A stretch of DNA of 64,000 nt from Myxococcales bacterium (GCA_028287115.1 JAQBQF010000148.1:62001-126000); one strand, 5' to 3'. Numbered from the stretch's first letter, positions 9,178-18,006 are shown. The notes: generated by a model not told the origin, from the sequence alone. A program made the numbers and translations.

Positions 9178-10593
9178 TCAATGCGTCGACCAAACGCATC
9201 GTCTGAAAGCTTCGAAGACTAGCTTCTCCAGCGGCGCGTCGGATGCGACGTTGGAGCGCGCAGCCTCGACGGCCGCTTTGGCCTGACGACTTTTGCATCC
9301 CGCGCTCACGAGGGCAGAAACGGCATCGTCATCGATCTGCCGGATCGCGTCGATTGTTGCATCGGGTGGAGCTGAGTCGCCCGGGCCCCGATCGTCTGGT
9401 CTCGCAGCCGGTCGCTGACCGCGTGTCGTGACACTGCTGGTTGGCGCGGATGCGCGAACGCCGTTCGGGCCCACGTGGGCCGAGATCCTTGCAACGTCGT
9501 CGCGCACATCGCGCGGCGGATCGAACGTGAACGAGAGCTCGAGACCGTCGGCGGAGCCGGTGATCTTCAACTTTCCCGCGTGCAGCGCGACGTGATGCCC
9601 ATCGCACAATATCAAGAGGTTTCGGGGCGAGTTATCGCCACCGTCGGCGCGATGCACGATGTGATGCACTTCGAGAAACCGCGACGACCGACATCCGGGG
9701 ACACGGCAGCGGCCGTGGTCGCGAGTCCACACGAGCTTGCGCGTACGCGGTGGAACCGGCTGCACCGTCCGAGGTGGACTTTCGGCATCCACGGAGCCGA
9801 TCCACTGCGCGTCGCACTCGGCGCGCTCCATCGCGCTCTTTTGGATCGCGATCTCCTTGCCAGCCGCCTGCTGCCAGCCCTGACGACACCGATCGCACTG
9901 CGTGATCGAGATTTGGAATTTGGCAAGCGTTGGCGCGTCAGCGTCGGTTCCACGTTCAAGTGAAGCGCGCGCAAACGACGCGATGATCTGGTCGTCGTTG
10001 AGCTGCGCTGCGCGTTCGTTCTCGAGCCCTCGCTGTGCCTGCAGGTATAACGCATAGGTCGAGGGCGTGACGTCGAAGCATAGCTTGCGCAGGCTGAGGT
10101 CAGGATCAGCAGGATCCGTCGGTAGGTCGCCTTTCTTGCGGCCCGCGACCATCGCTTCGATCTCGCGAAGTGACTTGCCGATCGCCTTGTCGCGCCACGC
10201 CCGCTCGGTTCGAGGGATTGCGACACGCGTGAGCTCGCGAACCGCAGAGAACTTCAGCTCGTCACGGGCGAGCGCCTCCGCGAGGAGGGGAAGTCCATCG
10301 AGCTCGCGAGCGACGCGCAACCGATCGTGCGCGGCCTTCGGTCCGTATCCGAGCACCCGTTCCATGTACTCGAAGATCGAGACGAAGCCGTACTCGCTCC
10401 AGATCTCGAGCGCTTCGGCTTCAAGCAGGAGCTGCGCCTCGATCGCGTCGAGTGCCGATCTCTTCTTTGCGATCACGCGCAGCTTACGGTCGATGTAGCG
10501 CCAGTGGCTGGGACTCGCCGCGGAAGGTGGCCAGGAAGAGCAGTCGGCAGAGTTGTTGTTGTCGTTCGTCGAGATCGATTCATCGCGTAGCAT
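9178..10593 (-). CDS. HNH endonuclease of the DUF222/13E12-like type with RuvA-C-like tail
   Basis: A 471-aa protein. Residues about 30-230 are a helical DUF222-like N-terminal region. The HNH core at about 292-336 has CxxxxC (Cys-296, Cys-301), the LEVHH pair (His-310/311), an RNLLILC strand and CxxHH (Cys-330, His-333/334), that is a zinc-stabilised beta-beta-alpha-metal nuclease with all key residues present. After a low-complexity linker, residues 420-467 (DDDAVSALVSAGCKSRQAKA and on) resemble domain III of RuvA. The chosen ATG is preceded by GGAGG at 6-nt spacing; an upstream in-frame start would add 18 residues without such a site. It is the only gene of the island, lies between inward-facing repeat arrays, and holds one palindrome copy in its linker. 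Target and role are unknown. Confidence 0.88.
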   Translation of the reverse strand: MLRDESISTNDNNNSADCSSWPPSAASPSHWRYIDRKLRVIAKKRSALDAIEAQLLLEAEALEIWSEYGFVSIFEYMERVLGYGPKAAHDRLRVARELDGLPLLAEALARDELKFSAVRELTRVAIPRTERAWRDKAIGKSLREIEAMVAGRKKGDLPTDPADPDLSLRKLCFDVTPSTYALYLQAQRGLENERAAQLNDDQIIASFARASLERGTDADAPTLAKFQISITQCDRCRQGWQQAAGKEIAIQKSAMERAECDAQWIGSVDAESPPRTVQPVPPRTRKLVWTRDHGRCRVPGCRSSRFLEVHHIVHRADGGDNSPRNLLILCDGHHVALHAGKLKITGSADGLELSFTFDPPRDVRDDVARISAHVGPNGVRASAPTSSVTTRGQRPAARPDDRGPGDSAPPDATIDAIRQIDDDAVSALVSAGCKSRQAKAAVEAARSNVASDAPLEKLVFEAFRRCVWSTH

Positions 10594-10599
10594 CACGAA

Positions 10600-10604
10600 C
10601 CTCC
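10600..10604 (-). promoter_or_regulatory. Shine-Dalgarno site fixing the HNH gene start
   Basis: On the minus strand, GGAGG lies six bases before the ATG at 10593. This decides against the longer in-frame start at 10647. Confidence 0.75.
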
Positions 10605-10935
10605 GGGTTAGGGGCACGGCTCCCAACGTGCACATCGCTTCTAGCACGTGAGATTCGGGCGCCTTCGATTGCGATCTGCGCGACGAACGATGCGGTCACC
10701 CTGCGAGAACGCGTCTAGCATTGCAAAACACTCGCAGCGCTCACGACAGCATTTCTCCTCGCGAAATAGGAAGTCTCGCGGCCCATCCGCTCGAAGCGTC
10801 GCAGAATCTCGTCAAGCACTTTCTCAAGAAAAACGACACGGAGAATTCGATCTTGTGACTCGCCGACGGATCGTCGCGAGCGGCAGAGTCCGAACCTCGG
10901 ACGAGTAGCGGTTCGTGTCGATGTTCGTAGGACTC
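10605..10935. other. Unexplained leader region between HNH gene and right array
   Basis: About 330 bp without repeat units or a convincing gene. It should contain the promoter of the leftward HNH gene. On the minus strand a short open stretch (about 10718-10870) encodes a plausible amphipathic peptide containing FLEKVLDEILRRFERMG, but it has no credible start or ribosome site and may be chance or a gene remnant. Otherwise I see nothing in it. Confidence 0.4.
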
Positions 10936-11742
10936 GGCCCACGTGGGCCGAGCAAGTGGAGCTCGACACAAACGACATGCTCAGCGCGCACCTCGCTCGC
11001 CTCTTCCCACCAAACGATTCCGGAACGGAAGAGCCCACGCTTGGCGTCAGCGCTGACGGCGGTGTGGTCAGGCGTGAGGCAGCAAAGTGCGAGCACCTGC
11101 GGTTGTCCACCGCCGTCCGGAGCAAACGCGTTCTCGTCGGTCGTATCCAGCGTTCATCGGCTAGATGCGGCGAGCGCCTCGCGTGCGGCGCTTACTCGAG
11201 TCCGGCAGTTTTCGGCCCACGTGGGCCGAGCAACAGGTCTCCTCTTCGATCAAACAAGGCTTGATCCGGAAGCCCGCGCTTGGCGTCAGCGCGGAGGGCG
11301 GTGTGGTCAGGCGCGAGGCGGTGATGAGTGGATGGCATCACCGTCCGCTGCGAAGCACGCGTTCTCGTTGGTCGGAGTCTGCGGCGTGTTCGAGTTAGCC
11401 GCGCATCAGCGACGATCGAATCCCGTAACTTCCGACCCACGTGGGCCAATCCCACTCGCCTCCACGATCAACCAAGGGTTGATCCGGAACGGTGCGTCCG
11501 CGCTTGGCGTCAGCGCTGAGGGCGGTGTGGTCAGGCGCCAGACGACAACGAGTGGATGGCTGCGGCTGTCCACCACCGTCCGCAGCGAAGCACGCGCTCT
11601 CGTCGGTGGTAGCCAGCGCCGTGGCGCCGCGTGCAACCGACGACCAAGTCCTGCCGGCAACGAGCATGCGCCTGCGGCTGTCCATCACCGGTGATGAGGC
11701 AGCGCTACAGTCTTCTGGCGACGCAATGGGCCCACGCGGGCC
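10936..11742 (-). repeat. Right array of the same repeat units, inverted relative to the left array
   Basis: The same unit family as at 8126-9158 but read on the minus strand. Palindromes are at 10936-10949 and 11214-11227 (both perfect), 11434-11447 and 11729-11742 (one mismatch each). Hairpins are at 11248-11266 and 11466-11484; the latter, GATCAACCAAGGGTTGATC, has a perfect 8-bp stem. The conserved GGCGGTGTGGTCAGGCG block occurs three times (about 11063, 11298, 11522). Segment 11382-11466 is almost identical, inverted, to 8465-8548. The array ends about 160 bp before pgi, and 11743-11904 holds no clear feature beyond the presumed pgi leader. Confidence 0.85.
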
Positions 11743-11904
11743 GTCCGCTCTACCCTCGCAGCGCCAGTCTGTCGACGCTGAGAGCAAGCGGCGCCTCGGT
11801 GAACCGCGAGTGCGATCATGGTTCTATCTCCGGAGCGGTACGGTCTCGGATCTACTTGCAGCCTCGCGAGACGCGGCGGGATTCGCTGTGGTTTGTTCGG
11901 CCCC

Positions 11905-13566
11905 ATGTCGACCCTCACGAGCTCACCGGCCTGGAAATCACTGCTGAAGCACAAGGAAGCGATCACGAACACGTCGATGCGAGACCTGTTCGCGAAGGAT
12001 CCGCAGCGCTTCACGCGGATGTCCCGAGAGGCTTGTGGCGTGTTCGTCGACTGGTCGAAGCATCGCGCGACCGACGAGACGATGCAGCTCCTGTTCGCGC
12101 TCGCGAAGCAGGCCGATGTCGAAGGCTGGCGCGACAAGATGTTCGCCGGCGAGAAGATCAACGGCACCGAAGAGCGCTCGGTGTTGCACGTCGCGCTGCG
12201 CAATCGCTCGAATCGACCGATCCTATCCGATGGCAAAGATGTGATGCCGCTCGTCAACGGCGTGCTCGCGAAGATGCGCGCCTTCACCGAGAAGCTTCGC
12301 AGCGGCGCGTGGAAGGGCCACACCGGCAAGTCGATCACCGACGTCGTCAACATCGGCATCGGCGGATCGGATCTCGGCCCCGTGATGGTCACCGAGGCGT
12401 TGCGGCCGTACTGGAAAGAGGGCATGCGCGCGCACTTCGTATCCAACGTCGACGGCACGCACATCGCCGAGACGCTCGAGCGCGTCGATCCCGAGCGCAC
12501 GCTCTTCATCGTCGCGAGCAAGACGTTCACGACGCAGGAGACGCTGACCAATGCGAAGACCGCGCGCGCGTGGCTCCTCGAACAGCTCCACGCCAACGAA
12601 GCTGCCGTCGCCAAGCACTTCGTCGCGCTGTCGACCAACGCGAAAGAAGTCGCCGCGTTCGGCATCGACACCGCGAACATGTTCGAGTTCTGGGATTGGG
12701 TCGGTGGCCGCTACTCGCTGTGGAGCGCGATCGGTCTATCGATCGCGTGCGTGATCGGCATGGATCACTTCGAGGAGCTGCTGACAGGTGGCTACGAGAT
12801 GGATCAGCACTTCAAGACCGCGCCGCTCGCCGAGAACCTACCGGTGATCCTCGGCATGCTCGGCGTCTGGTACGCGAACTTCTTCGGCGCCGAGACGCAC
12901 GCGATCCTGCCGTACGACCAGTACATGCATCGGTTCGCCGCGTACTTCCAGCAAGGCGACATGGAGTCGAATGGTAAGAGCGTCGATCGCGATGGTCACC
13001 GGATCACCGACTACACGACGGGCCCGGTGATCTGGGGCGAGCCCGGCACGAATGGCCAGCACGCGTTCTACCAGCTGATCCATCAGGGCACGCGTTTGAT
13101 CCCCGCGGACTTCATCGCGCCGATCGAAACGCATAATCCGATCGGCAAGCATCACGAGATCCTGCTCGCGAACTTCTTCGCGCAGCCCGAGGCGCTGATG
13201 CGCGGCAAGACGCCGGACGAAGTCAAAGCCGAGCTCGAGGCGCAGAAGCTTCCGGCCGACAAGATCACGAAGCTCGTCCCGCACAAGACGTTCATCGGCA
13301 ATCGCCCGACGACCTCGATGATCGTTCAGAAGATCACGCCGAAGACGCTCGGCTCGCTGGTCGCGATGTACGAGCACAAGATCTTCGTGCAGGGCATCGT
13401 GTGGAACATCTACAGCTTCGATCAATGGGGCGTCGAGCTCGGCAAGCAACTGGCGTCGAAGATCCTCCCGCAGCTCGAGGACAAGGCGCCGGTGACCTCG
13501 CACGATTCGTCGACGAACGGCCTCATCAATCTCTACAAGGCGCGCCGCAAATCGACCCACGCGTGA
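11905..13566 (+). CDS. pgi: Glucose-6-phosphate isomerase
   Basis: A 553-aa enzyme, close to the usual 549 of the E. coli type. It interconverts glucose-6-phosphate and fructose-6-phosphate in the cytoplasm. Family signatures are [14 protein letters not shown], the phosphate-binding [40 protein letters not shown] (catalytic Glu and His) and the C-terminal [11 protein letters not shown] 11905 matches the family start ([13 protein letters not shown]); the upstream extension of the frame runs back toward the repeat array and has no family resemblance. No strong ribosome site is visible. It heads the rightward carbon genes. Confidence 0.96.
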   Translation: MSTLTSSPAWKSLLKHKEAITNTSMRDLFAKDPQRFTRMSREACGVFVDWSKHRATDETMQLLFALAKQADVEGWRDKMFAGEKINGTEERSVLHVALRNRSNRPILSDGKDVMPLVNGVLAKMRAFTEKLRSGAWKGHTGKSITDVVNIGIGGSDLGPVMVTEALRPYWKEGMRAHFVSNVDGTHIAETLERVDPERTLFIVASKTFTTQETLTNAKTARAWLLEQLHANEAAVAKHFVALSTNAKEVAAFGIDTANMFEFWDWVGGRYSLWSAIGLSIACVIGMDHFEELLTGGYEMDQHFKTAPLAENLPVILGMLGVWYANFFGAETHAILPYDQYMHRFAAYFQQGDMESNGKSVDRDGHRITDYTTGPVIWGEPGTNGQHAFYQLIHQGTRLIPADFIAPIETHNPIGKHHEILLANFFAQPEALMRGKTPDEVKAELEAQKLPADKITKLVPHKTFIGNRPTTSMIVQKITPKTLGSLVAMYEHKIFVQGIVWNIYSFDQWGVELGKQLASKILPQLEDKAPVTSHDSSTNGLINLYKARRKSTHA

Positions 13567-13583
13567 CGAAGACCGGTTCGAAG

Positions 13584-13721
13584 ATGAAGATGCAATCGCT
13601 TGTATGGCTCGTCTTGTTCGGTGCGTGCGGCAGAGATGCGGCCGCGCCCGCGCCGGTACTGAGACACGCAACACAGTGCGCGCCAAACGCATCTCACGGT
13701 CCCCGATCAACTCTGTCTTGA
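13584..13721 (+). CDS. Candidate 45-aa lipopeptide
   Basis: A short gene starting 15 bp after the pgi stop. It encodes MKMQSLVWLVLFGACGRDA followed by an Ala/Pro stretch and ending STLS. The N terminus is a compact lipoprotein signal with Cys-15 in FGAC, an atypical but tolerable lipobox. The rest is too short for a fold, so it may be a small lipoprotein or the truncated head of one. I do not recognise it. Its last bases overlap a weak ATCAA-TTGAT hairpin (13706-13722). Confidence 0.35.
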   Translation: MKMQSLVWLVLFGACGRDAAAPAPVLRHATQCAPNASHGPRSTLS

Positions 13722-13754
13722 TTTGAGGACGGAACCGTATTAACCACCCGCGCC

Positions 13755-14831
13755 ATGAAGAAAGTGGTTGGGCTGGTGATCCTGGTCGCGTGCTCCTCGA
13801 GCACGACGCCTCCTTCGCACGAGCCCGCGGTCAGCGGCCGCCTCTCGGCGGGCATGCATCACACATGCGTCGTGCAGAACGACGGCTCCGTCTGGTGCTG
13901 GGGCCGCAACCAGTACGGCGAGCTTGGAGTGGCGACGCCGGGCGGATCTCGGGTGCCGGTGCGCGCTGCATTCTCCGACGCGATCGCAGTGACCGGCGCC
14001 ATGCAGAGCACGTGCGGCATCAAGTCCGACGGCACCGTGTGGTGCTGGGGCCGCGTGATCAGTGACACCCTCAACTACACGCCGACGCAGATCATCGGCG
14101 TCTCGAACGTCACGCAGCTTGCGGCTTCCGAAGGCGACTTGTGCGCCCTGTCCGCAGATCACACCGCGTCGTGCTTGACGAGCCCGACGACCGCAATGCA
14201 GGTCGCGACCGACGTCGTGAAGGTCACCACCTCGTGCGCGCTGCACAGCGACGGCACCGTGACGTGCTGGGGCGACAACTCGTACGGCGAGCTCGGCGAT
14301 GGAACGAACAGCGGGACCGGCCCGGTGAAGGTCGCCGGACTCTCCGACGTCGTCGATATCGCGAGCGGCTACAATCACAACTGCGCGCTCCGCAGCGACG
14401 ACTCCGTCTGGTGCTGGGGCGAGAATACTGCCGGCCAGCTCGGCGCCTCGCCCAGCTCGACGGTTTGCGCTTACTCCAACAACATGTGGCCGTGCCGACC
14501 GACCGCCGCCGCCGTGCCCGGCCTCACCGCGAAAGCAATCTTCGCCGGCGAGAACTTCGAGCTCGCGTTACGCGCAGACGGCACGATCGCCGGCGTGGGC
14601 CAGAACAATGTCAGCCAGCTCGGCGGGACGTCGGCTCCCGGCTGCACGGATCCATTCGGTGAGAACTGCAGCATCGCCCCGGTGATGGTGCCGACCGTGT
14701 CTCACGCAACGCTCGTCAGCGCGCAGCTCTCGCACGCGTGCGCGATCCAGGCGGACAACGCGGTCTATTGCTGGGGCGAAGAGTTCCCGCCCGGCGTCAC
14801 GCAGGTCCCGAGCTTCACATACGCCCCCTGA
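13755..14831 (+). CDS. RCC1-repeat lipoprotein
   Basis: A 358-aa exported protein. The signal peptide ends in LVILVACSSS with lipidation at Cys-13, so it is probably anchored in the outer or inner membrane facing the periplasm or surface. The body is a run of RCC1/BLIP-II-like blades, each with the signature (S/T)VWCWGxNxxGELG (for example near residues 50, 95, 170 and 220), expected to close into a seven-bladed propeller. Each blade carries paired Cys residues, typical of secreted myxobacterial RCC1 proteins. No enzymatic site is evident, and binding of protein or polysaccharide is the usual inference. It sits between pgi and tkt without obvious metabolic connection. Confidence 0.88.
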   Translation: MKKVVGLVILVACSSSTTPPSHEPAVSGRLSAGMHHTCVVQNDGSVWCWGRNQYGELGVATPGGSRVPVRAAFSDAIAVTGAMQSTCGIKSDGTVWCWGRVISDTLNYTPTQIIGVSNVTQLAASEGDLCALSADHTASCLTSPTTAMQVATDVVKVTTSCALHSDGTVTCWGDNSYGELGDGTNSGTGPVKVAGLSDVVDIASGYNHNCALRSDDSVWCWGENTAGQLGASPSSTVCAYSNNMWPCRPTAAAVPGLTAKAIFAGENFELALRADGTIAGVGQNNVSQLGGTSAPGCTDPFGENCSIAPVMVPTVSHATLVSAQLSHACAIQADNAVYCWGEEFPPGVTQVPSFTYAP

Positions 14832-14964
14832 CGACAGACCACTTCGCGCGCGACCCACCGGCCGCTCGTGATGTCTCACTCCGGAAGCGCGATAGAAATC
14901 CTGGCGCGTCCACGTGCTGGGCTCGAGCTTCGATGCGATGGTACGCGCCGAAGACGGGGATGAC

Positions 14965-17013
14965 GTGACTGAAGCCGAGCTCGATCAACTGTGCGTGAAC
15001 ACGATCCGAACGCTCAGCATGGACGCGGTGCAGGCCGCGGACTCGGGGCATCCCGGAACGCCGATGGCGCTCGCTCCTGTGGTCTACGCGCTGTGGCAGA
15101 AGGTCCTCGCGTTCGATCCGCAGGATCCGATCTGGGCGAATCGCGATCGGTTCGTGCTGTCGATCGGTCATGCCTCGATGCTGCTGTACTCGATGCTGCA
15201 CCTGACGCAGACGAAGTCGGTCAATCCGAAATACGAGCGCCTCGGCACACCGACGGTCTCGCTGGACGACATCAAGAAGTTTCGCCAGCTCGATAGCAAG
15301 TGTCCGGGTCACCCCGAGTATCGCTGGACCTCCGGCGTCGAGACGACGACCGGGCCGCTCGGCCAGGGCGTGGCGACGAGCGTCGGCATGGCGATGGCGC
15401 GGCGCTGGCTCGCGGCGCACTTCAACAAGCCGGGCTTCACGCTGTTCGATTACGACGTCTACGCGCTGTGCGGCGACGGCGACATGATGGAAGGCGTGTC
15501 GGGCGAGGCCGCGTCGCTCGCCGGCCACCTCGGGCTCGCCGAGCTGTGCTGGATCTACGACAACAATCACATCACGATCGAAGGCGGCACGAGCCTCGCG
15601 TTCTCCGACGATATCGCGACCCGCTTCATCGGTTACGGCTGGAACGTCACGCGCGTCGGCGACGCGAACGATCTCGAGATGCTGCAGCGCGCGTTCCGCA
15701 CGTTCGACGCGACCACAGATCGCCCGACGCTGATCATCGTCGACAGCCATATTGGCTACGGCTCGCGCAAGCAGGACACGCACTCGGTCCACGGTGCGCC
15801 GCTCGGTGAAGAAGAGATCAAATACGTCAAGCGCCAGTACGGCTGGCCCGAGGACGCGAAGTTCCTCGTTCCGGATGGCGTCTACGATCACTTTACGAAG
15901 GGCATCGGCGCCCGCAGCAAGGTGCTCCACGAAGCGTGGGACACGCTGTTCGCCGCGTACGCGAAGCAATTTCCCGAGCTCGCCGACGAGCATCGCCGGA
16001 TGCAAGCGCGCCAGCTTCCCGAAGGCTGGGACGCCGAGCTGCCGACCTACAAGCCCGATGCGAAAGGCCTCTCGGGTCGCCAAGCTTCCGGCGAGGTGCT
16101 GAACGCGCTCGCGAAGCACCTACCGTGGCTGATCGGCGGCTCCGCGGATCTCGCGCCGTCGACGCTGACGCGCCTGACGTTCGAAGGCGCCGGCGATTTC
16201 GGCCGCGATCACGTCGGACGCAACCTGCACTTCGGCATTCGCGAGCACGCGATGGCCGCGGCGCTCAACGGCATGGCGCTATCGAAGATCCGCGTCTACG
16301 GCTCGGGGTTCTTCGTGTTCAGCGATTACGCGCGCCCCGCGATCCGGCTGTCGTCGATCATGGAGCTGCCGGTCATCCACATCTTCACGCACGACTCGAT
16401 CGGCGTCGGCGAAGATGGACCGACGCATCAACCGATCGAGCACCTCGCCTCGTTGCGGGCGATTCCAGGACTCACCGTGCTGCGTCCCGGGGATGCAAAT
16501 GAAGTCGTCGAAGCCTGGCGCCTGATCGCCGAGCTTCACCACCACCCGGTCGTGCTCGTGTTGTCGCGCCAGGCAATGCCGACGCTCGATCGGACGAAGT
16601 ACGCGCCGGTCGCTGGTCTGCGCCGCGGCGGTTACGTGCTCGCGGATTCGGTGAATCCCGAGGTCATCCTGATCGGCACCGGGACGGAAGTCTCGCTGTG
16701 CATCGCCGCGCACGAGAAGCTCGTCGCCTCCGGCGTCCGCTCGCGCGTCGTCAGCATGCCGTCATGGGAACTGTTCGAGGATCAAGATGCCGCATACCGC
16801 GATTCCGTGCTGCCGCCGGCAATCACCGCACGCGTTGCCGTCGAGCAGGCCGCGGCCTTCGGGTGGGAGCGCTACGTCGGCCGCGGTGGCGCGATGATCG
16901 CGATGCACACGTTCGGCGCATCGGCGCCGCTCAAAGAGCTCCAGACGAAGTTCGGATTTGCCCCAGACAACATTGTCGCAGCCGCGCGCGCTCAGCTCGC
17001 ACGCTCGAAGTAG
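14965..17013 (+). CDS. tkt: Transketolase
   Basis: A 682-aa thiamine-diphosphate enzyme that transfers two-carbon ketol units in the pentose phosphate pathway. The N-terminal pyrophosphate domain has SGHPGTPMALAP, the TPP motif GDGDMMEGVSGEA ending in YDNNHITIEG, and DSHIGYGSRKQDTHSVHG. The pyrimidine domain has GIREHAMAAALNGMAL, and the transketolase signature reads HDSIGVGEDGPTHQPIEHL. GTG 14965 has GGGGA four bases upstream and gives the family start MTEAELDQLCVNTIR; GTG 14914 and ATG 14938 in the same frame would add 17 or 9 residues. It is followed after 9 bp by gnd. Confidence 0.96.
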   Translation: MTEAELDQLCVNTIRTLSMDAVQAADSGHPGTPMALAPVVYALWQKVLAFDPQDPIWANRDRFVLSIGHASMLLYSMLHLTQTKSVNPKYERLGTPTVSLDDIKKFRQLDSKCPGHPEYRWTSGVETTTGPLGQGVATSVGMAMARRWLAAHFNKPGFTLFDYDVYALCGDGDMMEGVSGEAASLAGHLGLAELCWIYDNNHITIEGGTSLAFSDDIATRFIGYGWNVTRVGDANDLEMLQRAFRTFDATTDRPTLIIVDSHIGYGSRKQDTHSVHGAPLGEEEIKYVKRQYGWPEDAKFLVPDGVYDHFTKGIGARSKVLHEAWDTLFAAYAKQFPELADEHRRMQARQLPEGWDAELPTYKPDAKGLSGRQASGEVLNALAKHLPWLIGGSADLAPSTLTRLTFEGAGDFGRDHVGRNLHFGIREHAMAAALNGMALSKIRVYGSGFFVFSDYARPAIRLSSIMELPVIHIFTHDSIGVGEDGPTHQPIEHLASLRAIPGLTVLRPGDANEVVEAWRLIAELHHHPVVLVLSRQAMPTLDRTKYAPVAGLRRGGYVLADSVNPEVILIGTGTEVSLCIAAHEKLVASGVRSRVVSMPSWELFEDQDAAYRDSVLPPAITARVAVEQAAAFGWERYVGRGGAMIAMHTFGASAPLKELQTKFGFAPDNIVAAARAQLARSK

Positions 17014-17022
17014 GAGATCACG

Positions 17023-18006
17023 ATGCAACTCGGAATGATCGGACTTGGCCGGATGGGCGCGAACATGGCGCGCCGGCTCATGCGTGGCGGCCATCAAGTG
17101 GTCGCTTATGATCGCAGCGCGGAGGCCGTCAAAGGCCTCGCGAGCGAAGGAGCCAAGGGCGTCGACTCGCTCTCCGCGATGGTCGCGGCGATGTCCAAAC
17201 CCCGCGCCGTGTGGGTGATGGTTCCCGCCGGTGCGCCGACCGAATCGACCGTGATGGAGCTCGCGGAAACGCTCGAGCCGGGCGACACGATCATCGACGG
17301 CGGCAACTCGTTCTTCAAGGACGACATCCGCCGCGCGAAGCAGCTCGCGGCAAAGAAGATCCACTACGTCGATGCCGGCACGAGCGGCGGCGTGCTCGGC
17401 CTCGAGCGCGGCTACTGCCTGATGGTCGGCGGTGAGCCCGAAATCTTCAAACAGCTCGAGCCGATCTTCAAGACGCTCGCGCCCGGTCGCGGTGACATTC
17501 CGCGCACACCCGGCCGCGAGAAGGTCAAGGGTACGGCCGAAGAGGGCTACCTACACTGCGGCCCGTCGGGCAGCGGTCACTTCGTCAAGATGGTCCACAA
17601 CGGGATCGAGTACGGCATCATGCAGGCGATGGCCGAAGGCTTCGACATCCTCAAGGGTGCCGCGAACCCGACGGTCGCCGAAGAACATCGGTTCACGTTG
17701 CCGATCGGCGACATCGCCGAGTTGTGGCGCCGCGGCAGCGTGCTGTCGTCGTGGCTCCTCGATCTCACCGCGAAGGCGATGGTCGAAGATCCGGCGCTCT
17801 CGAAGTTCTCCGGCTTCGTCGAGGATTCCGGTGAAGGACGCTGGACGGTGATGGCGGCGCTCGAAGAGGCCGTTCCCGCCGACACGATCGCGTCGTCCCT
17901 GTTCGTGCGGTTCCGATCGCGCCAGGAGCATACGTTCGCCGAAAAGGTCCTCTCCGCGATGCGCTTCCAGTTCGGCGGCCACGTCGAACGTCCGACCGGC
18001 GGATGA
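17023..18006 (+). CDS. gnd: 6-phosphogluconate dehydrogenase, short type
   Basis: A 327-aa oxidative decarboxylase of 6-phosphogluconate to ribulose-5-phosphate. The Rossmann start is [15 protein letters not shown], with [26 protein letters not shown] and the catalytic-lysine helix [19 protein letters not shown], then EDSGEGRWT near the C terminus. It is much shorter than the 470-aa E. coli Gnd and belongs to the short class, often NAD-linked (family knowledge; cofactor here not tested). Its stop overlaps the pgl start by ATGA, so translation is probably coupled. Confidence 0.95.
   Translation: MQLGMIGLGRMGANMARRLMRGGHQVVAYDRSAEAVKGLASEGAKGVDSLSAMVAAMSKPRAVWVMVPAGAPTESTVMELAETLEPGDTIIDGGNSFFKDDIRRAKQLAAKKIHYVDAGTSGGVLGLERGYCLMVGGEPEIFKQLEPIFKTLAPGRGDIPRTPGREKVKGTAEEGYLHCGPSGSGHFVKMVHNGIEYGIMQAMAEGFDILKGAANPTVAEEHRFTLPIGDIAELWRRGSVLSSWLLDLTAKAMVEDPALSKFSGFVEDSGEGRWTVMAALEEAVPADTIASSLFVRFRSRQEHTFAEKVLSAMRFQFGGHVERPTGG

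Noticed and set aside
8903-9286. 127-codon open frame on + strand in the left array
   Set aside because: It is built from repeat-unit sequence, its reading differs between units, no ribosome site precedes it, and its end runs into the 3' part of the HNH gene.
10715-11125. 136-codon - strand frame with a helical C-terminal peptide
   Set aside because: Its first half is repeat-unit sequence and no start or ribosome site fits the helical part; kept only as a remark on the leader region.
8126-11742. CRISPR array
   Set aside because: Units are ~220 bp, diverged, without constant short repeats separated by unique spacers, and no cas genes are near.
8126-11742. Conventional IS element or composite transposon
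   Set aside because: No DDE, tyrosine or serine transposase, no precise terminal repeats or target duplication could be recognised.
11395-11787. 130-codon open frame on - strand in the right array
   Set aside because: It spans two repeat units and their palindromes; other units break this frame. High GC makes such frames common.
14815-16119. 434-codon open frame antisense to tkt
   Set aside because: Shadow of tkt codon bias; protein is Arg/Asp/Val-rich without any motif, while tkt on + is unmistakable.
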